Shown here: one piece after another, positions 33,739-42,012 of the stretch
How the letters are laid out: every line of letters begins with the position of its first letter
Numbering within the stretch: position 1 is the first letter of the stretch
From: an uncultured Lachnospiraceae bacterium
GTDB taxonomy: Bacteria > Bacillota > Clostridia > Lachnospirales > Lachnospiraceae
Direction: 5' to 3'
Assembly (NCBI GenBank): GCA_902779575.1
Contig: CACZBW010000022.1
Coordinates: 1 to 56,899 of the forward strand
DNA length: 56,899 nt
The notes under the pieces: model-generated
The model's input: only the letters and a program-made list of their open reading frames with translations
Database searches by the model: none
What the model was told of the DNA's origin: nothing
Made by a program: the position numbers and the translations under genes

Positions 33739-34944
33739 TTATTCCAGCACTTCCTCCAGAGAAGGGGATTCTTCTTCCTCCTCAAAGGTTTCACGCCCAA
33801 GCTCATCAATTCTTGTATGACCGGCTTCCCCATACTGATAGAGCTGGTCGAGGAATTCTATCGCTGCCCTGATCTTCGTCCTCAGCAGGTAGCCCCCGCC
33901 AGCCAGAGCGGTCTCAAGCAGAGTTTTCGCTGAGATGTTCGGAGTCCAGTCATACGCCTGGCCGTGAAACTCCTGTACGCGCAGAAGGGTCTGCAGAATC
34001 TCATCTTCTGTAAGTGGCACAAGTTCCGGAGCTTTGATCATCGCGTTGAGGACATCCCGGACCTGTCCCTGATTTCCTGCCAGGTTCTGCTCCACATTTT
34101 CAAACTCGTGCTTTCCGTCAATTACATCCTCCACATAAGAGGAACTAAGCGCAATGAGAGTAAAGATATTTGTCAGACACTCTTCCCCTCCCAGGAAACT
34201 TCCGATATTCTGATACGCTTTCAGACGGGCTTTTTTCCCAAGTCTCCCCATCAGTTCCGCTTCATCCACCAGGATGATCCAGCCTTTATAACCCAGTCTG
34301 CAGAACAGTCTGCTCATGAAACTGAAATAATCCATGGCATGTTTTGTCTTGGAAAAGTTGGTATTGTATTGGGCCGGGGTATTAAAGATTCGCCTGTAGA
34401 TGCGCTTCAGCTGCGCATTTGCTATAAAGTCTCCCTCCATATCTGCCAGAAGCGCAAATTTCTCTTCCTCATCCTGCGTATTCAGATAGCTCTTCAGGAC
34501 ATAATACAGCTTGTCTGTCTCCAGTTCTTTGGCTGCATAAACCAGCAGATCAGATGCTGCCGGAGAATTCGGTGAAAGTGCCTCCAGTTTTTCAGAAAAC
34601 CCAGGCTGTTCGTGATCGGGCAGGTAAGTATTGGCGATTGCTTTCTGATAAAAGAGATAGAGTTTATCCATCGGCGTCTCCTTGCTCAGGGAGACGTAGG
34701 AAACGACGCACTTGCTTGCGTGCGCCTGGTTAAAGATCGTATTCAGCAGATGGGTCTTTCCTTCTCCATACCGCCCTGTAACAATCATGCCGCGGGATCC
34801 TTCTCCGTCAAGCACATTCTCCATGGATTCGGTGATCCTCTTCATTATGCCGGGCCGGGAATCGCTGAAATACCGGCCAACCGCACGTGAGGGCACGCCC
34901 TGCCGCAGTGCCTCAATAATGTGTCTGGCTTCGAAACTGCTCAT
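33739..34944 (-). CDS. DUF2791 (BrxD-like) P-loop ATPase
   Basis: A 401-residue AAA-type ATPase. Intact Walker A is GRYGEGKTHLLN (about residues 57-68) and Walker B is GWIILVDEAELMG. The N-terminal IIEALRQGVPSRAVGRYFSD matches the DUF2791 family, whose best-known member is BrxD of BREX phage-defence systems. It overlaps the upstream ATPase gene by 4 nt (ATGA). A paralogous ATPase and an unknown protein precede it, and an SF2 helicase gene is divergent. No PglZ, PglX or BrxC is present here, so it is not a standard BREX locus. Confidence 0.85.
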   Translation of the reverse strand: MSSFEARHIIEALRQGVPSRAVGRYFSDSRPGIMKRITESMENVLDGEGSRGMIVTGRYGEGKTHLLNTIFNQAHASKCVVSYVSLSKETPMDKLYLFYQKAIANTYLPDHEQPGFSEKLEALSPNSPAASDLLVYAAKELETDKLYYVLKSYLNTQDEEEKFALLADMEGDFIANAQLKRIYRRIFNTPAQYNTNFSKTKHAMDYFSFMSRLFCRLGYKGWIILVDEAELMGRLGKKARLKAYQNIGSFLGGEECLTNIFTLIALSSSYVEDVIDGKHEFENVEQNLAGNQGQVRDVLNAMIKAPELVPLTEDEILQTLLRVQEFHGQAYDWTPNISAKTLLETALAGGGYLLRTKIRAAIEFLDQLYQYGEAGHTRIDELGRETFEEEEESPSLEEVLE

Positions 34945-36191
34945 CTCGTCTCCTCCTGCCCTGCTCCTTTGCCCTGTACTTCCTGCAGCACCATAAGCGG
35001 CAGTCCCAGCGCTCCGAACTCTGCTCTCCGGATCAGCTCTTCCGCTTTTTCCTCATTAATCGCTGAATATTTCTTTTCTTCCCCGCCAGCCAGCGCATTT
35101 CCATAACCCGCCATCTTTTCAGACATTTCGGCAAGTACTGCCGGGGAATAGATTTCCCTGCCCAGCTTATCCAGGTTCACAATGTCATTAAACTTATTAA
35201 ACCGCTCCCCGACAATCTCGTTCTGAATTCTCATCCAGAGCGCCTGGTAGGATTTAAAGCCATTACTTTCATGATCCATCAGTCCTCTGTCAAATCCATA
35301 AACCACCATAATGTTGCGGAAAGAATCAATCTCGTCGATCATCTGCCGGATGCTTTCGTAAGTATCATCTCTTCGCATTTTCGTATAACGGACATTTTCA
35401 GATCCGGCACGGCTGATCAGAATATCAAGGTCGTCGATTGATACATAGATACCGTTTTTCCCGCTCAGCCTTATCGCCTCGCAGAGCGACCTCAGCATAT
35501 GCCGTGCATTATATTTCGTAATCCTGACCGGGGAAAGGCCGAGCGCCCGGAGCATGGACAGTTTCACTGTCCTGTCTCCGGAAAGGAAAGCTGTCAGAAT
35601 CTCTCTGCTCTGGATTTCCAGAGAAGGATATCCGAGAATACCTCCCGTAATCAGGGAACAGCACAGGGCAAAATTGTTATCCATACGGGGGTTATCCAGG
35701 AACATGTTTTTAAGCTCATCCCGGATTCCCTTCTTGGTCAGGGGATTATTCTGCCCGATTGAGGACAGATAATCAAGAAAGGTCATTCCTTCCCCGACGT
35801 TTTCCGGAGCAAATCCCATCTGACGGATGATCTCATCCGCGCATCCGCGCAGGCAGCTGTCCAGTCCGCACTGCCGGAAAATTTCCAGGTAGATTTCTCT
35901 GAAATCGTGAAGCCAGACATCCCTGGCGGAAAAGGAAACCTTTACAAAGTTCTCCTTTACAGCCCGTTCCTCCATCACTTTCAGAAAAAACGTAACGCCT
36001 GAGCCTCTCCTGCCGGTTACAAATTTCACCTTGCTTCCTCCGGGAGCAATAAACCCCTGCAGATACATCTTTTCCCAGAAATCAGCAAGCACCTGGACCC
36101 CTGTCATCAATCGGAGAGCAGATTCCGCATCTTCCGGCGCGTTTCCTTCTTCAAAGCGCTTCAGCGCATACATTCTTTCTATTTCCGTCAT
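34941..36191 (-). CDS. second DUF2791-like P-loop protein, degenerate Walker A
   Basis: 416 residues from ATG 36191 (GGGAG 8 nt upstream; a TTG at 36224 is possible). It shares the layout of the downstream ATPase, but the P-loop reads TGRRGSGVTFFL: the lysine of GxxGxGKT is replaced by valine. A Walker-B-like IYVSIDDLDIL is retained, and SFRNIMVVYGFDRGL follows. Loss of the lysine suggests that it binds ATP weakly or acts as a non-hydrolysing partner of the intact ATPase, like paired active and inactive AAA subunits (inference). Coupled to the downstream ATPase by ATGA overlap. Confidence 0.75.
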   Translation of the reverse strand: MTEIERMYALKRFEEGNAPEDAESALRLMTGVQVLADFWEKMYLQGFIAPGGSKVKFVTGRRGSGVTFFLKVMEERAVKENFVKVSFSARDVWLHDFREIYLEIFRQCGLDSCLRGCADEIIRQMGFAPENVGEGMTFLDYLSSIGQNNPLTKKGIRDELKNMFLDNPRMDNNFALCCSLITGGILGYPSLEIQSREILTAFLSGDRTVKLSMLRALGLSPVRITKYNARHMLRSLCEAIRLSGKNGIYVSIDDLDILISRAGSENVRYTKMRRDDTYESIRQMIDEIDSFRNIMVVYGFDRGLMDHESNGFKSYQALWMRIQNEIVGERFNKFNDIVNLDKLGREIYSPAVLAEMSEKMAGYGNALAGGEEKKYSAINEEKAEELIRRAEFGALGLPLMVLQEVQGKGAGQEETR

Positions 36192-36261
36192 TTTCAATCT
36201 CCCGGAATTTACTTCTTCCTTCAAATCTGTTCAAAAATGCCCCGGAGTTCCTGCTGCGGTG

Positions 36262-37035
36262 CTACTCAGCCTCGAAAAACTTAACCGTAGAAACGAACTG
36301 TTCATGACCGGTACTGTCCAGAATACGTATCCCGCTTTTTCCATCTCTGCTTGTCCCAAGTTCAAAAATTCGCCCGCTCTTCGTCTGACGGACCTGTGAA
36401 TTGTATAATCTTGCAATATCAAAAGAGAATCCCATAATGTCATATTCTTTTCTGGATCTGGCCATGGGAACCATCATCTTATATACATTGTTGAGAAGAA
36501 TCACTGCATTGGGACGTTTTCCGCCCTTCAGAACAGCCAGTTCATAGCCCAGCTCAAGTTCGGATGCGAACGCTTCCGGATTGAAACCAGCCTTATTCAG
36601 CCGCTGCTGCTCAGCCGCCACCATGTCGATGACCGCCTGCGGGCGGATCGAACTAAGTTTTTTCCGGTTCAGATATACATCCTGGTTCGCCGCATCAATC
36701 CGGACCTTATACGGAAACATCTCGAAAACAGGATTCTCGCCGGCAGCATCCACCCCGCTCTTTTGTGCGCATTCAAGCATCTGCCGCGTGAAGTCTCCGC
36801 TTTCAAAATAAGCGGCAGTATCAAAATCTTCCAAAGCGGCTCTCAATTGCCGGACAGCCTCCAGCTGTTTCAGAGCAGCTTCCTCCAGAACAGTCAGCTG
36901 TCTGGCAAGATCCCTGATATCTCCCCTGTCTGTATCCTTAACTGCTGCTTTATATCCTTTCTGCCCGGCTCCTGTGGAATCTTTGACTTGTTTTATGATC
37001 GGCTGAAGATCCTGATATAATTCTTCGTAATTCAT
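36262..37035 (-). CDS. uncharacterised protein of the DUF2791/helicase module
   Basis: A 257-residue soluble protein, first gene of the three-gene minus-strand operon. Residues 1-75 are helical and probably coiled coil (LARQLTVLEEAALKQLEAVR). The rest is mixed, with LNRKKLSSIRPQAVIDMVAA and VILLNNVYKMMVPMARSR. No catalytic motif or membrane segment is seen and no family was recognised. Its place in front of two ATPases, divergent from a helicase, suggests a structural or DNA-recognition subunit. Confidence 0.6.
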   Translation of the reverse strand: MNYEELYQDLQPIIKQVKDSTGAGQKGYKAAVKDTDRGDIRDLARQLTVLEEAALKQLEAVRQLRAALEDFDTAAYFESGDFTRQMLECAQKSGVDAAGENPVFEMFPYKVRIDAANQDVYLNRKKLSSIRPQAVIDMVAAEQQRLNKAGFNPEAFASELELGYELAVLKGGKRPNAVILLNNVYKMMVPMARSRKEYDIMGFSFDIARLYNSQVRQTKSGRIFELGTSRDGKSGIRILDSTGHEQFVSTVKFFEAE

Positions 37036-37163
37036 CTTTCTCCCTTTCTTTCGTCCGGTTTACTATCCATACTGCGATATTCCACGTTTCCTGTTCATTT
37101 TATCTGTATCCATATGAAAAAGCAATCTCGGATGTGATACTATAGTGTTACTATTCACGGCCT

Positions 37164-37292
37164 GTTTGAAATCAGGTTCTGGTTCGTCGTGCCTGCACGT
37201 AAGAAACAGGTTCTGATTCGTCGTGCCTGCACGTAAGAAGCAGGTTCTGATTCGTCGTGCCTGCACGTAAGAAGCAGGTTCTGATTTCAAAT
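37164..37292. repeat. 34-bp direct repeats within a dispersed inverted-end element
   Basis: Full units begin at 37173, 37207 and 37241, with a partial fourth at 37275. The core is CAGGTTCTGATTCGTCGTGC followed by CTGCACGTAAGAAG. The array is bounded by TTTGAAATCAG at the left and CTGATTTCAAA at the right, an inverted pair. Each unit can fold through CCTGC...GCAGG. A one-unit copy of the same element lies at 47241-47300. It fills the region between the divergent ATPase operon and helicase gene. Confidence 0.9.
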
Positions 37293-37376
37293 CTGGGCCT
37301 GCGAAGCAGGAACTCCACTCACAGCCTCAGAAACATCAGTCAACTGTCTGTTCAGATTCCGCCGAAGGTAAACCAC

Positions 37377-38978
37377 ATGCTCACAATAGATAATAATCCT
37401 GTAAAGCATACCCTATATAAATGGCAGAAGGATTGCCTTGAAGCCTGGAGGCAGAATCAGCACAGGGGAATTGTAAATGTAGTGACCGGGGCCGGCAAAA
37501 CCTGGCTTGCATGCGCAGCGATCGAATATCTGCAGAGTATTCAGAAAGGGCTACGGGTCCGTATCGTTGTTCCGACCATTGCCCTGGCGCAGCAGTGGCA
37601 CCATGAGCTGCTGTCCTATTTTGGAGAGGATCTTCAGGAGGCACCCGGATTTTACTACGGCGCAGTGAAGAGCAGTACAGATCTCTCCTGCCTGATTTAC
37701 GTAATCAATACAGCAAGAGACTGCCTCTCCTGGCACATTGAAAACGACCTGCAATCCAGCCATCCTGTCTTCCTGATCTGCGATGAGTGTCACCATTATA
37801 CAAGTCGTGAAAACCGTCATATTTTTGATTTTCTCACTCCGCAGATACAATCGTCAGGTACCTTCAGCTGCCTCGGGCTCTCGGCTACTCCGTTTGAAGC
37901 AGAAGATCCTTCTGTCCTGACAGAAAAACTCGGTCAGGAGATCTTTCGCTTCCAGACCACGGACGCTCTGGCTGCCGGAACGGTTTCCCCATTCATAATC
38001 GGAACCGTTGCCGCCTCTTTCCTGACCGGAGAGGCCTTCAAATACCAGAAAATCAGTGAATCCATCGGAATTCAATATGCCCGTCTGCTGGACGCCTTTC
38101 CTTTTTTAAAGAATCTGGACCCTGCCGTTCAGATCAAGGCAATTCGCCGTCTGGCGGCAGACGCGGATATGGATCCTTCTGATCCGGCTGCAGCCTATCT
38201 TCTGCTTCTGTATCAGCGCAGGGAGATCTCGCTCCTTGCGGATGCGCGCATTCAATGTGTTCAGGAGCTGATCGGATCTTTACACATTTCTGCTAAGATA
38301 CTGGTTTTCAGTGAACGTATCGAACAGGCACATTCGCTTTTTATCCGCTTGTCTGAACAGTATCCGCATGGATGCGGGATCTATCATTCTCAAATGTCAA
38401 AAGATGTCCGCAAGTCCACTCTTCAGGCCTTCCGTGAAGGGCATATCCGGATTCTGGTCACATGCAGATGTCTGGATGAAGGACTCGACGTCCCGGATGC
38501 CGATATCGGAATCATCATGTCCTCAAGCTCCGTAAGCCGTCAGCGCATCCAGCGTCTGGGGCGGATTATCCGAAAAAAGGAAGCAGGTGCATATGCCCTG
38601 CTCTACTATCTCTATATCTATAATTCTAATGATGACAGTGCTTACCTGCCGGGCCTGGAGAACATGCCCTCCTTTTCTCTGCGCTATTATTCAAGTGATC
38701 ATCTGTTTTCCAATCCGGTTTATGAAGAGGCGGCGCTTGATCTGATCCGGAAGACCGAAGAAAAAGCTGCTGTCAAAGAGAACAAAGCAGCCCTCAGTAA
38801 AGAACTTCTCCGCTGCATCCTGGAAGGGGCTGCTTTAGCAGATTACCTTCTGCCGGCGGAAACATTGCGCAGGCTGTCAAAGAATGCCTTAAGTCAGCGT
38901 GAAAAAAACTATTATCTGACTCAGCTTGCCATCGGAAATCTGACAGTCTCAGAAAAAGACCAGGGTCCCTTAGAGTAA
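37377..38978 (+). CDS. SF2 DEAD/DEAH-type helicase (XPB/Rad25-like)
   Basis: 533 residues from ATG 37377 (GAAGG 8 nt upstream); an in-frame start at 37257 would lie inside the repeat array. Motif I VVTGAGKTWLA, motif II ICDECHHY, motif III GLSATPF and motif VI QRIQRLGRIIRK are complete. The compact build and the tail YALLYYLYIYNSND resemble XPB-like DNA translocases. It is divergently oriented from the two DUF2791 ATPases, a pairing reminiscent of BrxD with BrxHI in type 2 BREX, and it probably acts with them. The terminator follows at 38953-38992. Confidence 0.88.
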   Translation: MLTIDNNPVKHTLYKWQKDCLEAWRQNQHRGIVNVVTGAGKTWLACAAIEYLQSIQKGLRVRIVVPTIALAQQWHHELLSYFGEDLQEAPGFYYGAVKSSTDLSCLIYVINTARDCLSWHIENDLQSSHPVFLICDECHHYTSRENRHIFDFLTPQIQSSGTFSCLGLSATPFEAEDPSVLTEKLGQEIFRFQTTDALAAGTVSPFIIGTVAASFLTGEAFKYQKISESIGIQYARLLDAFPFLKNLDPAVQIKAIRRLAADADMDPSDPAAAYLLLLYQRREISLLADARIQCVQELIGSLHISAKILVFSERIEQAHSLFIRLSEQYPHGCGIYHSQMSKDVRKSTLQAFREGHIRILVTCRCLDEGLDVPDADIGIIMSSSSVSRQRIQRLGRIIRKKEAGAYALLYYLYIYNSNDDSAYLPGLENMPSFSLRYYSSDHLFSNPVYEEAALDLIRKTEEKAAVKENKAALSKELLRCILEGAALADYLLPAETLRRLSKNALSQREKNYYLTQLAIGNLTVSEKDQGPLE

Positions 38979-38992
38979 ACCTGGCCTTTTTC
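38953..38992. terminator. bidirectional terminator between helicase and MscS genes
   Basis: AAAAAGACCAGG ... CCTGGCCTTTTTC hairpin spanning the helicase stop codon, with T-runs on both strands; the neighbouring genes converge here. Confidence 0.8.
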
Positions 38993-39084
38993 ATTCAGCT
39001 TCTGAATTGCGCCCCGGGAGTCATTATACACGAGAATCCGGATCAATGAAATCAAAGAAGAACTGTATCCCGGATAATGGGGAA

Positions 39085-42000
39085 TCACAGGCTGTATCCA
39101 TGTTCCAGAAAAATCCTCTGCAGTGCGGCGTTGATCCTGTCTCTTACATAGGAATAGTCCTCCTCGCGGCATTCCGCGCTGACCGACAGGGTCATCTTCC
39201 CGCCGCCGATCGAGACGATTCCGTTGTAAGTGGGCCCGCTCAGAATCTGGCGGTCTGTCCGGCCGATTTCCGGAAGTTCCGCATTCAGCATCTGTTCCAG
39301 CTCATCCGCACGATAGGAAGATGAAACCACCAGCTCGCAGATGACGCGGGAGTTCAGCTGCGTGCTGTTCTTTATCGTCCTGATATCCCTGTTGCTGCAG
39401 GTAATAATATCGCCTTCAGGGGTCAGCAGCCTGACGCTGCGGATACCGACCTCCACCACTTTTCCCTGGAAAAGCGTACCTGAGCCATAGATCCCGAGCT
39501 GTACGATATCCCCCACATGGACGGTTCCCTCAAACACATATGTCAGACCGGCAATGATATCAGAGACAAAATTCTGCGCGCCCAGAGAAATGGCCAAAGC
39601 CATGGACCCTATGCCGGCCGCGATCGCCGCCGGGCTGAACCCGAAGTACTCCAGCGCCTTGATCAGGAAGAAGAAGAGGGCGATATACAGGACGACATTT
39701 GCAATCAGACGGAAGATCGTCTTCCCCCTTGGGCCGGAAAAGAAAGCGCAGATGCTCGTCAGGAACCTGAGGCCGATCACCAGCAGCGCAACCTTCGCCA
39801 GAAGGATCATTACCGCAGCGATCGCAAACAGATTGAAACCCTTCTCCCATTCGCCGGAGGAAATATAGTTGTAAACCGTGTTTCTAGCGATTGACGAATT
39901 TGAATTCACAACGAAAATGATCTGAAGCAGAACGAAAGCCGAAGATAATTCCATCGTGACGATGCCTTTCCTTAACGGACTGGCGGAGGCAAAGATCCTT
40001 TGAACCAGATTCAGTTCTTTCTTCGGATCATCGAATCCCTTCACGTGTTTATAACTATTGTAAAAATCATCCGTATAACCGGCGAGAATAATACAGGCAA
40101 GGATGCTGTAAATCACGAGGAACAGGATGCCGCCGGTTATTGCCTGGACCAGCATCCCGGACAGGAACGCGTTTTTCGGTCCTCTGTAATAGGCGATGAC
40201 GCCTTCCGACGCCTCGGTCCATTCAAGAATCCCGGGCGTTTCCATGAAGTCGGATGTGACAAAAAAGTCCCCCTCGTCTGTCTTCAGATCCCTGATCAGG
40301 GAACCTCTCAGATCCTGCTCGTTCAGCCCGAGAATGGCGATATTTTTCCCTTCCAGTTCTTTTGTTCCGGCAACAAGGATCCGGCCGCTTTCCGCGTCAG
40401 CGATCCAGAGACTTGTCTCAGGGTCGGAGAGATTCTGGACAATCTGTCTGGCAGCCTCTGCCGGGTCAATATCCTGGCCGGTCAGGTCAGAGAGATCGAC
40501 ACAGACCATCATCACGCCGTAGCGTTCATCCGACTGATCGTCCCGGATCTGGATTCCAAGCCTCATCTCGTTCAATCCGGTCACCTCGTCGGTTTCCGGG
40601 TCATGGAGAATGCTGGGGACTCCTTTCAGGATCCGCCTGAAGTCATAGGTCGCCGAATCCGGATCAGTCCCCAGCTCAAGACCGACCCAGCCGCCGCTGC
40701 TTACCGTTTCGCAGCCGTCCGCATCATACAGGGTGATGGAAGAGGCGGAAATGCTGTCCGCCAGTGTTGACAGGACCGCAGCGTTCCGCAGCTGCGGATA
40801 AGTATCGAGGAGCCGGGCGATATGATTTCCGTAATCCAGGTAGACATCATAGAATGTCTGCATGTTCTGGCTGTAGCGCTCCGTATACATGGAGATACTG
40901 TCATCCATCATGCCGAGGCGCTCTCTTCCCCTGACGACATCGTCATAGATCCCGTTCAGCACATAGCCGAACATGCCGAACAGCACCATCAGGACGATCC
41001 CGAGCACCCCGTACAGGGAGGCAATCGATCTGACATGGGCAGGCTGATAGCTTTTTTCCTCCTCCGGAGTAAGGATATTATTGAGAACATAGGGGCAGAA
41101 GGAAAATCCTGCGACAAGCAGCGTCGTCACTGTAATCATCAGGACCGCGATCATATATCCCGCCTGGATGAATGCCTTCGCGAACAGATCCGGCGCCGGT
41201 TCCAGAAGGATGACATACCCGGCCGGCAGTTCCGATTTCCCTGAGACATAGGAAAAACTGACTTCGTCGAATTTCAGCTTTCCGGAATTTTTCCCGTCGC
41301 TCTTCTTCAGATCCTCAAGGCTAAGTCCCAGATCCTCAAGGCTCTCGCAGGCCGCAAAATACCGGTCATTTTTATATAGAATACCGGTAATCTCCCCGCT
41401 GTCCGGGTCACAGGCCGCAAATATGGCAGGTACATCATAAATGATCTCTGTCCTCTGCAGAAGACCGGGAAGATCAAGGGTTTCCCTCACGGTATCGGAA
41501 ATATCCGTGTCCTCGTACCACTTGATGAAATAGCTGTCCGTGTTCCCGATTCTGCTGTATACCACAAAGGTCGACGGCACATCCGGAGCGGCAAAGGAAC
41601 CGCTCCTTTTCTTAAGCAGGGATGCATCCAGGCCAAGTTTCCTGACCGCCGGATCAGTTGTGGTCAGTTCGCCGTCCCGGATGCTGACCACAATCCCGTT
41701 CTCCCGGTCTTCTTCCTCCGGCGCGATCCCGTCGCTTATAACATTTTGGAGCGCCAGCGAAGCAAAAACCGCTTCCACTTCATATCTGGTTTTGATCTTT
41801 GCCTCATAATCAGCCCATGATTCAGACAGATTCTCCAGGGTATAGCTGACAGCGTCCCAGGTAAGCGGCTTTTCCTTAGCTGCTTCCCTGGAAAGCCGCC
41901 TGTAGTTCTGCCAGGCGACAATCCAGCTGAACAGAAGGACAAAGAATACCGCAAGAAGCACGGTTAAAAAGATTTTCAGGCGATAATGCTTCAATCGCAT
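39085..42000 (-). CDS. MscS-family mechanosensitive channel fused to an extracytoplasmic sensor
   Basis: A 971-residue membrane protein. The N-terminal helix (12-30) is followed by a roughly 240-residue extracytoplasmic region, a helix pair near 270-345, a second extracytoplasmic region to about 620 resembling Cache-type sensors (LSDPETSLWIADAESGRILV), and then the channel. The MscS core is at 800-960: the pore-lining helix SPAAIAAGIGSMALAISLGAQ, then VGDIVQLGIYGSGTLFQGKV and NRDIRTIKNSTQ. MscS channels release solutes on membrane tension; the added sensor suggests ligand gating (inference). It is 12 nt downstream of the ABC1 kinase gene. Confidence 0.88.
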   Translation of the reverse strand: MRLKHYRLKIFLTVLLAVFFVLLFSWIVAWQNYRRLSREAAKEKPLTWDAVSYTLENLSESWADYEAKIKTRYEVEAVFASLALQNVISDGIAPEEEDRENGIVVSIRDGELTTTDPAVRKLGLDASLLKKRSGSFAAPDVPSTFVVYSRIGNTDSYFIKWYEDTDISDTVRETLDLPGLLQRTEIIYDVPAIFAACDPDSGEITGILYKNDRYFAACESLEDLGLSLEDLKKSDGKNSGKLKFDEVSFSYVSGKSELPAGYVILLEPAPDLFAKAFIQAGYMIAVLMITVTTLLVAGFSFCPYVLNNILTPEEEKSYQPAHVRSIASLYGVLGIVLMVLFGMFGYVLNGIYDDVVRGRERLGMMDDSISMYTERYSQNMQTFYDVYLDYGNHIARLLDTYPQLRNAAVLSTLADSISASSITLYDADGCETVSSGGWVGLELGTDPDSATYDFRRILKGVPSILHDPETDEVTGLNEMRLGIQIRDDQSDERYGVMMVCVDLSDLTGQDIDPAEAARQIVQNLSDPETSLWIADAESGRILVAGTKELEGKNIAILGLNEQDLRGSLIRDLKTDEGDFFVTSDFMETPGILEWTEASEGVIAYYRGPKNAFLSGMLVQAITGGILFLVIYSILACIILAGYTDDFYNSYKHVKGFDDPKKELNLVQRIFASASPLRKGIVTMELSSAFVLLQIIFVVNSNSSIARNTVYNYISSGEWEKGFNLFAIAAVMILLAKVALLVIGLRFLTSICAFFSGPRGKTIFRLIANVVLYIALFFFLIKALEYFGFSPAAIAAGIGSMALAISLGAQNFVSDIIAGLTYVFEGTVHVGDIVQLGIYGSGTLFQGKVVEVGIRSVRLLTPEGDIITCSNRDIRTIKNSTQLNSRVICELVVSSSYRADELEQMLNAELPEIGRTDRQILSGPTYNGIVSIGGGKMTLSVSAECREEDYSYVRDRINAALQRIFLEHGYSL

Positions 42001-42012
42001 AGGAACCTTCCC

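Noticed and set aside
37164-37292. Possible CRISPR array because of the regular 34-bp repeats
   Set aside because: Units are directly adjacent with no unique spacers, and no cas genes are present.
33739-38978. Complete BREX locus
   Set aside because: Only BrxD-like and helicase components are present; pglX, pglZ, brxC and brxA/brxB homologues are not seen in the window.
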